A stretch of DNA of 8,603 nt from Saprospiraceae bacterium. GTDB taxonomy: Bacteria; Bacteroidota; Bacteroidia; Chitinophagales; Saprospiraceae. Made by a program: the position numbers and the translations under genes. A model generated the notes under the pieces. The model saw only the letters and a program-made list of their open reading frames with translations, ran no database searches and was not told the DNA's origin. Positions 1 through 7,090 of the stretch are shown here, piece after piece. How positions within the stretch are numbered: the stretch's first letter is position 1; each line of letters starts with the position of its first letter. Location: contig JACMMM010000590.1 of assembly GCA_014379065.1 (NCBI GenBank), positions 1 to 8,603 on the forward strand, read 5' to 3'.

Positions 1-2
1 GC

Positions 3-3000
3 ACCTACACCGTCACGGTGACCGACGCGGCGGGATGCTCCGCACAGGCACCGGTCGTCATACACCTCCTCTCGGACCCCAGCGCCGCCATCGCCAGCGC
101 CGAGGTCGTCGAGTGCGGAATAGCCCTCAGCAAGATCAAGTTCGCCGGTACCGCCACGGACCCCCTCAGCACCATCACTTCGGTCCAGTGGTTCATCAAC
201 GGCGTGCCCGTGCCCGGCGGCAACCCCTTCGAGGTCCTGCTGCCCGTGCACCAGACCGACACCGTGCAGATCGTCGCCACCTCGGCACAGGGCTGCACCG
301 ATGCCGACACCCTGGTGTTCTACGTTCCAGGCATACCGGACATCTCCGTCGCCCTCGACTCCGCAACCCTGAACTGCAACGGGAACCCCGTCAAAATTTG
401 CATAATTGGCGGCACTGGCCTGGACTACGGCTATGACTGGGAGCCGGACGTGGCCAACCTGGACTCGCTGTGCTTCATGGCCGCCCCGGGATCAACATAC
501 ACGGTCACCGCCACCGACGTGAACACCTGCTCCGCCACAGCCTCCGTCAACATCGGCCTGAGCCCGCCCATCGCCATCAGTCTGGACGCCAGCGGGCTAA
601 ACTGCTCTGGAGACCCGGTCAAGCTTTGCGTCATCGGTGGGAGCACTGACTATGGATATGCCTGGGAGCCGGCCGTAGAGGCCACTTCCGACTCGCTCTG
701 CTTTATGGCAGCCCCGGGTGCAACATACATGCTCACCGCCACCGACGGCAACAACTGTAGCGCCACGGCCAGCATCGCTGTCCAAGCTATAGATTCTCTG
801 GAACTGACCCTGTCCCAAACGTTGATACTGACCTGCAGCGCTTCGGCACAGGTCTCAGCCACTACGAACATACCAGCGACCATTGTCTGGACTGATCCCA
901 ACGGCGTCGTGATACCTTCTTCTGGTGGCACGGTCACATTGCCAGCCACGGCCGACACAGTCGTTTATACGGCCACCGCTACCGTTGCTGGCAGCAGTAC
1001 CTGTACTGCTGTGGGGCAGGTTTCAGTAACAGGCCAGGGCGTGAATGTCAGCGTTAATCCGGCTGCAGTAGACACTGTTTGCTCAGGTCTGCCACTGGCC
1101 TTGTCGGTGAACGTCACACCGCAAGGGGTTAGCTACCTGTGGTCGGTCGATGCCCCTGCCATGCTCTCTGACTCGACATCTCCCAACCCAGTACTCAACG
1201 GCCCAGCCGGCGACTACATCGTGAGCGTGATCATCGTAAATGAGGCCAACACGGTTTGTACCGATTCCCTGAGCTTCCCTGTCAAAATCCTCGACACCAT
1301 AGACCTTTCAGGGCAAATTTCAATAGGCCTCTGCCATGGCCTCGTAGTGAGCTTCACAAATCCGACCGGCATTGGAGGCAGTTGGGATTTCGGTGATAGT
1401 AGCCCGGTCAGTAATGATGTAAACCCTGTCCACACTTATGATTCGGCGGGTGTATACACGCCCGTGTTCACCCCATCAGTCGTCTCTCCCTGCCTTGGCC
1501 CCTGGAGCTCTACGATCACCGTTTTTGATTCTGCTCTGACCGTTGGCATTGCCCACTCCTATGTGAATTGTGCGTTGGAGGCCGTTATCCAATTCAACGG
1601 CACTACCAACCACACAGGCAGCAATTTCTGGGACTGGAAATTCCCCGGCGGGACACCTGCTACTTCCACCGTGCAAAACCCGATTATAACTTACCCCGGC
1701 GAGGGCACCTATTTTGTAGCGCTCACATTGACCGATATCAACCATTGCACTGCCACAGCTACGGATTCGATAACGTTGTATATCATCAGTGATATCCTTG
1801 ACGACTCTTTGAAAATCTGTCTTGGTGACTCTATTCGTTTGAACCACCCGGTTGGAATTGATCCCGACGCAGATTATGAGTGGGGTTCGGTGCCACTAGA
1901 TCCTACTTTGCTTGGGCAGGAGCACGATCCAAATCCGGTAGTTTCGCCTAAAGTGCCGACGGTCTATACTGCAACGATCAGCCAAGGGGCTTGCTCTGTG
2001 ACTTACTCGTTGGCTGTGGGCTTCAAACCCAGCAGCGATGTACACATAGTAGCCGACTCGGCTTCGTCGGTTTGCAGTGCTGATGATTGGCTGCTCATCG
2101 CTCAAAGTATCGGTGCGACCAAATTCGAATGGTCTACTTCAGACACGTTCATGCCTGTTTTTGATACCCTGAAAACGGTTCATGTCATGCCCAACGGTAT
2201 CTATTTTGTACGAGCAAGCGGTGATGCGGTCTGTCCTACGGTAGATTCCATCCTGATTGACCTTAAGATCCCGGAAATTCAAGTTATTCCTGCAGACCAC
2301 GACATTTGTCTGGGTGAAGAGGCTGCCCTGATGTTTACGAATCTTATTCCAGGCGACAATTTGACCTGTGATTGGGGCCCAGATTTGCCTACGGGTTGTG
2401 ACCTTGTTGTTTCTCCAGACGACACTACTACTTACGTGGTTATTGTGACCAACCAATATGGCTGCAAGGACACCCTGAGTTTTACGGTAAATGTGACCTC
2501 TGTTTCTGTAGATGCTGATGCCACGCCGGATGTGGTTACTTTGGAGAATCCCACCACCATCCTGACTGCGACTCCTGGCGGAAACGGCACGGTGGTCAGT
2601 TATGAATGGACACCACCGGGCACCCTCAGCAGCCCACATACAGCACAAACCGAGGCAACACCCACGGAGACAACGATTTACACCGTAACAGTGACAACAG
2701 AAGATGGCTGTACTGCCACGGACACTGTAATGGTAATCTTCAGGCACAATGAATGTATTTCGCCCTTTGTCTTTATTCCAAAGGCATTTACACCAAACAA
2801 CGACCAGAAAAACGACTTTTTCATACCGCTTGCCGCTGGCATGACGGCCTTGAAATTCATCATCTGGGATCGCTGGGGTGAGATTGTGTACGAAACGAAT
2901 GACCCCAACGCACTAGGCTGGGATGGGACTTACAAAGGCAAAGAAGCCACTCCAGATGCATTCGCCTGGTACGTGTTGTTGACTTGTGGCAACGGCGATA

Positions 3001-3038
3001 TTTACGAGTCAAAAGGCAACGTAACGTTGTTGAAGTGA
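3..3038 (+). CDS. Large T9SS-secreted surface protein with Ig/PKD-like modules and CHU_C sorting domain (5' end missing)
   Basis: The frame is open from base 3 and its first codons read TYTVTVTD, the tail of a repeat module, so the gene begins upstream of the window. The GTG at 18 is only an in-frame valine codon. About 1,010 residues are visible. They are Ig-like or SprB-like modules rich in Thr, Val, Asp and paired Cys, typically ending in a TYTVTATD...C(S/T)ATA pattern. Two PKD-like domains follow (about 1311-1532 with WDFGDSS and HTY; about 1537-1785 with FWDWKFPGG), then more Ig-like modules. The C-terminus (2748-3035) has the FIPKAFTPNND start, the IIWDRWGEIVYE strand and the GWDGTYKG motif of the gliding-motility-associated CHU_C domain, known as a type B sorting signal for the type IX secretion system. 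The product should be exported across the outer membrane and displayed or released, probably as an adhesin or matrix protein. The ligand is unknown. Third-position GC drops strongly from 5' to 3'. Confidence 0.93.
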   Translation, partial: TYTVTVTDAAGCSAQAPVVIHLLSDPSAAIASAEVVECGIALSKIKFAGTATDPLSTITSVQWFINGVPVPGGNPFEVLLPVHQTDTVQIVATSAQGCTDADTLVFYVPGIPDISVALDSATLNCNGNPVKICIIGGTGLDYGYDWEPDVANLDSLCFMAAPGSTYTVTATDVNTCSATASVNIGLSPPIAISLDASGLNCSGDPVKLCVIGGSTDYGYAWEPAVEATSDSLCFMAAPGATYMLTATDGNNCSATASIAVQAIDSLELTLSQTLILTCSASAQVSATTNIPATIVWTDPNGVVIPSSGGTVTLPATADTVVYTATATVAGSSTCTAVGQVSVTGQGVNVSVNPAAVDTVCSGLPLALSVNVTPQGVSYLWSVDAPAMLSDSTSPNPVLNGPAGDYIVSVIIVNEANTVCTDSLSFPVKILDTIDLSGQISIGLCHGLVVSFTNPTGIGGSWDFGDSSPVSNDVNPVHTYDSAGVYTPVFTPSVVSPCLGPWSSTITVFDSALTVGIAHSYVNCALEAVIQFNGTTNHTGSNFWDWKFPGGTPATSTVQNPIITYPGEGTYFVALTLTDINHCTATATDSITLYIISDILDDSLKICLGDSIRLNHPVGIDPDADYEWGSVPLDPTLLGQEHDPNPVVSPKVPTVYTATISQGACSVTYSLAVGFKPSSDVHIVADSASSVCSADDWLLIAQSIGATKFEWSTSDTFMPVFDTLKTVHVMPNGIYFVRASGDAVCPTVDSILIDLKIPEIQVIPADHDICLGEEAALMFTNLIPGDNLTCDWGPDLPTGCDLVVSPDDTTTYVVIVTNQYGCKDTLSFTVNVTSVSVDADATPDVVTLENPTTILTATPGGNGTVVSYEWTPPGTLSSPHTAQTEATPTETTIYTVTVTTEDGCTATDTVMVIFRHNECISPFVFIPKAFTPNNDQKNDFFIPLAAGMTALKFIIWDRWGEIVYETNDPNALGWDGTYKGKEATPDAFAWYVLLTCGNGDIYESKGNVTLLK
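336..782 (+). repeat. Two tandem copies of a ~76-residue protein module
   Basis: Two adjacent modules in the large surface protein are clearly related. The first covers roughly 336-563 and the second 564-782, a period of about 228 bases. Shared landmarks in order are a LD..xLNC segment, a PVK(I/L)C(I/V)IGG segment, DYGY.WEP, DSLCFMAAPG and a Y..TATD..(T/N)CSATAS ending. Each copy keeps four cysteines at matching places, which could form disulfides outside the cell. The second copy has a two-residue deletion after the IGG segment. The pattern fits recent internal duplication of an Ig-like module; the neighbouring modules are much more diverged. Confidence 0.88.
2748..3035 (+). other. C-terminal T9SS type B (CHU_C / gliding-motility-associated) sorting domain
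   Basis: The last 96 or so residues of the large surface protein match the conserved gliding-motility-associated C-terminal domain. Visible elements are an entry segment ending FIPKAFTPNNDQKND, a hydrophobic strand FIIWDRWGEIVYE, a GWDG turn, and a final Y.G.V.L pattern just before the stop. In Bacteroidota this domain directs proteins to the type IX secretion machinery. It is the strongest single piece of evidence for both the taxon and the surface location. Confidence 0.93.
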
Positions 3039-3055
3039 TTGGCTTTTAAAGCCAA
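3039..3055 (+). terminator. Stop-adjacent hairpin, possible weak terminator
   Basis: A perfect 7-bp inverted repeat (TTGGCTT / AAGCCAA, 3-base loop) starts on the first base after the TGA at 3036-3038. No T-run follows, so intrinsic termination is uncertain. It may instead protect the 3' end of the long mRNA. Confidence 0.4.
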
Positions 3056-3083
3056 GCGTGAGTCGTCATGAATTTTGAACGGC

Positions 3084-3236
3084 AGGTGCGTAGCACCCTA
3101 AACGTCGGAAGCAAGGTCAATTCAATTATTTTAGAGGTGGGTAGCACCGGAACTTTGGCTCGTTCAAACCGAGTTGTTTTGGTGCTACCCACCTTTTCGA
3201 TAATATAACGGCCGGTTCTACTGACGTAGGTGCTAC
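3084..3236. repeat. Nested inverted repeat with four GTAGCACC cores (REP-like)
   Basis: Two copies of GTAGCACC lie in the + sense (3090-3097, 3141-3148) and two in the opposite sense as GGTGCTAC (3181-3188, 3229-3236). The inner pair extends to a perfect 14-bp stem, 3135-3148 with 3181-3194, enclosing a 32-base loop. The outer left copy, 3084-3097, is the same 14-mer with one change (AGGTGCGTAGCACC against AGGTGGGTAGCACC). The inner right arm is followed by TTTT, so it may also act as a terminator. This looks like a REP/BIME-type intergenic element. No RAYT-type transposase gene is in the window. Confidence 0.75.
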
Positions 3237-3286
3237 AAGCCAATAATATCAGAGCCTATCCGAAAACCAAACCCTGCATTGTTGCG

Positions 3287-3294
3287 TATATTTG
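3287..3294 (+). promoter_or_regulatory. Bacteroidota -7 promoter box TATATTTG
   Basis: TATATTTG fits the TAnnTTTG -7 element exactly and ends 14 bases before the ATG at 3309. No good TTTG -33 element was found at the usual distance. The implied 5' leader is very short, under about 10 bases. Confidence 0.45.
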
Positions 3295-3308
3295 CTTACC
3301 AACGCAAC

Positions 3309-3686
3309 ATGAAAAAAACAACGGCCTGGCTTCTTTTGACGACTTACCTCGGCGCTTCCTGCGCAGGCCTGTTGCCTTTGGTAGCCGATATGGTAGCCCA
3401 CGTTTTTTGGCACCAGGCACATATCCAGCACGTTCATCATGGCAAGAAAGGCCAAGCGCATGTAGCCGCTGAAATGGTACACCTGCTGAGTAATGAACAA
3501 AATCAGCCCGGCACATTTTCTGAGATTTCGGGCAGCAAATTCGATTTGTCAACCCACTATTCCCCATTGGCTATTTCTGAAGGCCATAAATTGACTTCCA
3601 GATCATTTGTTGCTTTTCCAAGCCAACCTTTCAGTCTTCCTGGAGGCGTCAAGCCACGTGTTTTCCTCCCGCCAAAACAGTCTTGA
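3309..3686 (+). CDS. Small exported histidine-rich protein, partner of the TonB-dependent receptor
   Basis: The product has 125 residues from the ATG at 3309. An upstream in-frame TTG at 3279 would add ten residues in front of a good signal sequence and was not used, because the promoter-like box lies inside that extension. The N-terminus (KK, then a hydrophobic stretch about 6-27 reading ...LLLTTYLGASCAGLLPLVAD) acts as a signal peptide or membrane anchor. Residues 31-58 then hold eight histidines, including the cluster HIQHVHH at 38-44. The C-terminus is proline-rich and ends PPKQS. From memory, small proteins with this layout (TYL...P...D..AH.F.....H...VH...G..H) occur in Bacteroidota next to TonB-dependent receptor genes. 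They have no assigned function that I know of. The histidines suggest periplasmic or membrane-surface binding of a transition metal for the receptor encoded 135 bases downstream; this is inference. It could also be a sensor or accessory factor. Confidence 0.8.
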   Translation: MKKTTAWLLLTTYLGASCAGLLPLVADMVAHVFWHQAHIQHVHHGKKGQAHVAAEMVHLLSNEQNQPGTFSEISGSKFDLSTHYSPLAISEGHKLTSRSFVAFPSQPFSLPGGVKPRVFLPPKQS

Positions 3687-3821
3687 TTTTCCCCTGTTTT
3701 CCTGCATTAGAAGTCATTATCGTCTTTGTTGGGCTAGCGCCTTCCTAAAACTTTGCTATATCTTGAAGCATAGGCACACCTGCACATCCAGCGGTGTCCG
3801 GCTCGTTTAAAATATTTCAAA

Positions 3822-6080
3822 ATGAAAAATCTTTCTCTTTCGAAAATAACATTTGCAGGCCTCCTTCTGCTCAACACCCTTTGGCTCAATGCCCACAATA
3901 TCATCGGTCGCGTAACCGACGCCTCCACTGGAGAAGTCATCACAGGGGCAACCATTTTTATCCCTTCCCTGAACATAGGCACCACGAGTGACGAATTAGG
4001 AGCGTTCAAAATGAAGAACCTGGATGGAGAATCTTATGAATTAACGGTCTCTTTTGTCGGTTTTATTACCCAAAATGTGCAAGCAAGCACCAGCGCGTCC
4101 ATTGAAATTCGCTTGAAGCCTGCGGCCCTCAACCTCGATGAAATCGTCGTGAACGGCCAACGCGATCTTTCCAAAACGATGACCATCCTCAACAAAATTG
4201 ACTTGGAACTACGCCCTACCCGCTCCTCACAGGATGTGCTGCGCATGATTCCGGGCTTGATTACCGCTCAACATGCCGGGGGCGGCAAGGCGGAGCAAAT
4301 CTACTTGCGCGGATTCGACATTGACCATGGCACCGACATTCGGGTGTCGGTAGATGGGATGCCCGTGAACATGGTCAGCCATGCCCACGGACAGGGGTAT
4401 GCCGATTTGCATTTTCTAATCCCGGAACTCATTGACAACGTGGATTTTAACAAAGGCCCCTACTACACGCAACAGGGCGATTTCACCACGGCAGGCTACG
4501 CCAATTTCAATACCCGGAACGCGCTCAGCCACAGTTCACTCAAATTTGAAGCAGGGCGTTTTGACAGCTACCGCGCCGTTGGATTGATTGACTTGCTGAA
4601 AGGCAATCCCGACAATCGCCAAAATGCCTATTTCGCCTCCGATTTTACCTTTACCAACGGCCCATTTGAAAGCCCCCAGCATTTTAACCGCATTAATTTG
4701 ATGGGCAAGTATCACGGCCTTATCGGCACGGACAAGGTACTCACGGCCTCCTTATCAACGTTCACGAGTCGCTGGGAAGCTTCTGGCCAAATTCCTGACC
4801 GGGCAGTGAAGCGTGGTATCATTGATCGTTTCGGGGCCATTGACGACAATGAAGGTGGCAATACCAGTCGCACCAACGCCAATATCCAATTATTGAAAAC
4901 CCTCGAAAACGGCGACCTGCTGCGCAATCAGGTCTTCTATGTCAAAAACCAGTTTCGTCTGTATTCCAATTTTACCTTCTTTCTCCAAGATCCTGTCAAC
5001 GGAGACGAGATCCGCCAAGTCGAAAGTCGCGATATATTTGGCTCGAATCTATCCTACATGGCCGAACGCGAACTCGGGTCTATGTCGCTTCGCTCTGAGG
5101 TGGGCCTTAATATTCGTTATGACAAGACCAAAGGAAGTGAATTGGCCCACACCGCGAAGCGCAACCGATTGATCAATTACTTGGCATTGGGCGATATTGA
5201 CCAATTGAATGCCGCGTTGTATGTGGACGAGGTATTGAAAGTGAGCGAACGATTTTCGGTGAATGCCGGGCTCCGTTTCGACCAGTTTAGTTTTGGTTAT
5301 GTAAACCAATTAGACAGCATTTACGACCACCCCGTGGTGTACGCCAATACGGCAAGCCCGAAATTGAATTTCTATTATAATGCCAGTCCGAACGTGCAGG
5401 TTTACCTCAAATCGGGCATTGGATTTCATTCCAACGATACCCGAGTAGTCGTGCCGCGGGACGGGATTGACATATTGCCTAAGGCTTACGGCCTTGATCT
5501 TGGTACGTTTATCAAACCTATTCCGCGCTTGGTGTTAAATGTAGCGGGTTGGTTTCTCGACCTTGAGCAAGAATTTGTTTATGTCGGTGATGCAGCGGTA
5601 GTCGAGCCTTCCGGCAAAACGCGACGCTACGGTTTAGACTTTTCTGGCCGGTATCAGGCTACCGACTGGCTTTTCATGGATGTAGATTTGAATTATACGG
5701 TGCCGCGAAGCCGAGAAGCTGGGGAAGGCGAGGATTACATCCCACTGGCCCCTACGTTTACCAGCATCGGGGGTCTGACCACTAAGTTTGGTAAGGGGCT
5801 GAATGCAAGTCTCCGCTACCGACACGTTGCTGACCGGCCGGCCAATGAAAACAACACCGTAACCGCGAAAGGCTATACCGTGCTGGACGGCGGCATCACC
5901 TACACTGCACGCAAGTGCGAGTTTGGTCTGTCGTTTGAGAATATCTTGAATATAGAATGGAACGAGGCCCAGTTTAACACGGAAAGTCGTCTTTTTGACG
6001 AGCCTGAGCCGGTGTCGGAACTTCATTACACGCCGGGCACACCGTTTTTTCTGAAAGGGAGCGCAACATTCTTCTTTTAG
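3822..6080 (+). CDS. TonB-dependent outer-membrane receptor with carboxypeptidase-regulatory-like domain
   Basis: The product has 752 residues. A signal peptide covers 1-24 (cleavage likely after LNA). A CarboxypepD_reg-like Ig domain spans about 27-98 (IIGRVTDASTGEVITGATI, then a DELGAF.M segment). A TonB-box-like LDEIVVNG lies at 105-112 and the plug at about 118-230 (DVLRMIPGL, YLRGFDIDHGTDIRVSVDG, NVDFNKGP). The rest is a beta-barrel ending in an aromatic strand, SATFFF. The plug has the motif SHAHGQGYADLHFLIPE (186-202) and the barrel end has EAQFNTESR..DEPEPV..LHYTPG. I remember both as typical of a widespread TonB-receptor family in Bacteroidota and Proteobacteria with poorly known substrate. 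No SusD-type gene follows, so a SusC glycan importer is unlikely. The upstream histidine-rich protein and the plug histidines suggest a metal or metal-chelate cargo; the substrate remains unproven. The ATG at 3822 has an A-rich leader and no clear Shine-Dalgarno, usual for the phylum. Confidence 0.95.
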   Translation: MKNLSLSKITFAGLLLLNTLWLNAHNIIGRVTDASTGEVITGATIFIPSLNIGTTSDELGAFKMKNLDGESYELTVSFVGFITQNVQASTSASIEIRLKPAALNLDEIVVNGQRDLSKTMTILNKIDLELRPTRSSQDVLRMIPGLITAQHAGGGKAEQIYLRGFDIDHGTDIRVSVDGMPVNMVSHAHGQGYADLHFLIPELIDNVDFNKGPYYTQQGDFTTAGYANFNTRNALSHSSLKFEAGRFDSYRAVGLIDLLKGNPDNRQNAYFASDFTFTNGPFESPQHFNRINLMGKYHGLIGTDKVLTASLSTFTSRWEASGQIPDRAVKRGIIDRFGAIDDNEGGNTSRTNANIQLLKTLENGDLLRNQVFYVKNQFRLYSNFTFFLQDPVNGDEIRQVESRDIFGSNLSYMAERELGSMSLRSEVGLNIRYDKTKGSELAHTAKRNRLINYLALGDIDQLNAALYVDEVLKVSERFSVNAGLRFDQFSFGYVNQLDSIYDHPVVYANTASPKLNFYYNASPNVQVYLKSGIGFHSNDTRVVVPRDGIDILPKAYGLDLGTFIKPIPRLVLNVAGWFLDLEQEFVYVGDAAVVEPSGKTRRYGLDFSGRYQATDWLFMDVDLNYTVPRSREAGEGEDYIPLAPTFTSIGGLTTKFGKGLNASLRYRHVADRPANENNTVTAKGYTVLDGGITYTARKCEFGLSFENILNIEWNEAQFNTESRLFDEPEPVSELHYTPGTPFFLKGSATFFF

Positions 6081-6095
6081 GAAAGTAGGTAAGCG

Positions 6096-6103
6096 TAGAT
6101 TTG
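6096..6103 (+). promoter_or_regulatory. Bacteroidota -7 promoter box TAGATTTG
   Basis: TAGATTTG fits TAnnTTTG exactly and ends 14 bases before the ATG at 6118, the same spacing as the box upstream of 3309. A T-run at 6075-6078 sits roughly where the -33 element should be but is a poor match. The box lies in the 37-base gap after the receptor gene, so the phosphorylase may be transcribed independently. Confidence 0.45.
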
Positions 6104-6117
6104 TCCGCTTAAAAAAG

Positions 6118-6987
6118 ATGAAATCTTCCGAACTCATTCTGAACAAAGACGGCAGTATCTACCACCTGCATTTGCAACCCGAACAGGTTGCGCCCCTTAT
6201 TATTACGGTGGGTGACCCGGATCGCGTGGCACAAGTAAGCCGCTATTTCGACCGGGTGGAGACGCGGGTCCGCAAGCGTGAGTTCGTGACCCACACCGGC
6301 TGGCTTGGCAAGACCCGACTCAGTGTTATCAGCACGGGCATTGGGCCTGACAATGTGGACATTGTGCTGAACGAACTAGATGCACTTTTCAACATTGACC
6401 TGACGACTCGGATGCTGAAACCCCAGTTAACACCCTTAACTTTTATTCGACTAGGGACGGCAGGGAGTTTGCAACTTGAAGTGCCTGTGGATGCTTTTGT
6501 CGCATCATATGGGGCGATTGGAATGGATGGGCTGTTGCAGTTTTATGATGCAGCTGAACAACAAAACCATCCACTCCTGGCTGCATTGCGAAACCATTGC
6601 AATGGCGCCTGGGATTTCCCGCTCGCGCCTTATTTCGCGGAAGCCGACCAAGGTTTGTTGCAATATTTCACAGAAAATTTCCACCAAGGGATCACGGCTA
6701 CCAATCCCGGTTTTTACGGCCCGCAAGGCCGCCAACTCCGTGCTATCGTACGACAACCTCGTTATCTGGATTTGCTGCAATCCTTTGAATTTCAAGAAAA
6801 AAGAATTGTAAATCTGGAAATGGAAACGGCTGCAATTTACGGTTTGTCACAATTGATGGGGCATCGGGCGTTGTCCTTGAGCGCTATTTTGGCCAATCGG
6901 GCAGCGGGTCAATTCAGTCGAAACCCCGCTCAAAGCGTCCGTCGTCTTTTAGAAACGGCGCTTGAAAAAATTTCATCTGGTTTTTGA
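6118..6987 (+). CDS. Nucleoside phosphorylase, uridine phosphorylase-like (PNP/UDP family 1)
   Basis: The product has 289 residues, slightly longer than the roughly 250 of classical Udp enzymes. The family landmarks appear in order: GDPDRV at 32-37 (phosphate-binding loop), TGIGPDN at 73-79, RLGTAGS at 111-117 (phosphate-binding Arg and the GT turn), GFYGPQGR at 198-205 (position of the Udp FYPGQ segment that contacts the base) and NLEMETAAIYGL at 232-243 (Met-Glu that binds the ribose). No signal peptide is present, so it acts in the cytoplasm. It should split a nucleoside with phosphate into free base and ribose-1-phosphate for salvage. The FYGPQGR and EMET patterns favour uridine-type over purine-type substrates, but specificity is inferred. 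It follows the receptor gene by 37 bases on the same strand, possibly co-transcribed. A functional link between the two is not evident. Confidence 0.93.
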   Translation: MKSSELILNKDGSIYHLHLQPEQVAPLIITVGDPDRVAQVSRYFDRVETRVRKREFVTHTGWLGKTRLSVISTGIGPDNVDIVLNELDALFNIDLTTRMLKPQLTPLTFIRLGTAGSLQLEVPVDAFVASYGAIGMDGLLQFYDAAEQQNHPLLAALRNHCNGAWDFPLAPYFAEADQGLLQYFTENFHQGITATNPGFYGPQGRQLRAIVRQPRYLDLLQSFEFQEKRIVNLEMETAAIYGLSQLMGHRALSLSAILANRAAGQFSRNPAQSVRRLLETALEKISSGF

Positions 6988-7025
6988 GAACTTGCCAATA
7001 ACTTGCGGGGCGTTTTAAAGTACCC

Positions 7026-7081
7026 TACTCAACATTCTAAACCCTAAACATCCTCAACACTCAACACTCTCAACTTCCACC
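7026..7081. repeat. Degenerate 7-bp tandem repeat array, TCAACAC-type
   Basis: Between the phosphorylase and the lipoprotein gene the sequence divides into eight consecutive heptads: TACTCAA, CATTCTA, AACCCTA, AACATCC, TCAACAC, TCAACAC, TCTCAAC, TTCCACC. Two are identical and the rest are diverged, C/A/T-rich with almost no G. It is not coding. It lies about 50 bases upstream of the ATG at 7131, so part of it may be in the 5' leader. It is related in unit to the array at 7556-7663. Confidence 0.65.
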
Positions 7082-7090
7082 ATAATTCTT

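Noticed and set aside
18..20. GTG at 18 as the start of the first gene
   Set aside because: The frame is open to the window edge and the codons before it continue the TYTVTVTD module pattern, so the true start is upstream.
1476..2747. Long minus-strand open frames opposite the surface protein gene (1476-1847 and 2139-2747)
   Set aside because: They lie wholly antisense to a frame with clear PKD and Ig-like domains, and their translations are rich in Arg, Cys and His with no recognisable motif.
3230..3472. Alternative + strand frame overlapping the histidine-rich gene
   Set aside because: It starts in the GTAGCACC repeat, has no signal peptide or family features, and competes with a frame that has a clean signal sequence.
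3687..3821. Promoter or riboswitch ahead of the receptor gene
   Set aside because: Only an imperfect TATCTTG at 3759-3765 and an A/T-rich leader were seen; no TAnnTTTG box or convincing RNA fold, so nothing was called.
3822..6080. SusC-type glycan importer
   Set aside because: No SusD-like lipoprotein gene follows, the length of 752 residues is short for SusC, and the plug motif belongs to another receptor subfamily.
5634..6146. 170-residue minus-strand frame at the end of the receptor gene
   Set aside because: It is antisense to the last barrel strands and to the start of the phosphorylase, both well supported.
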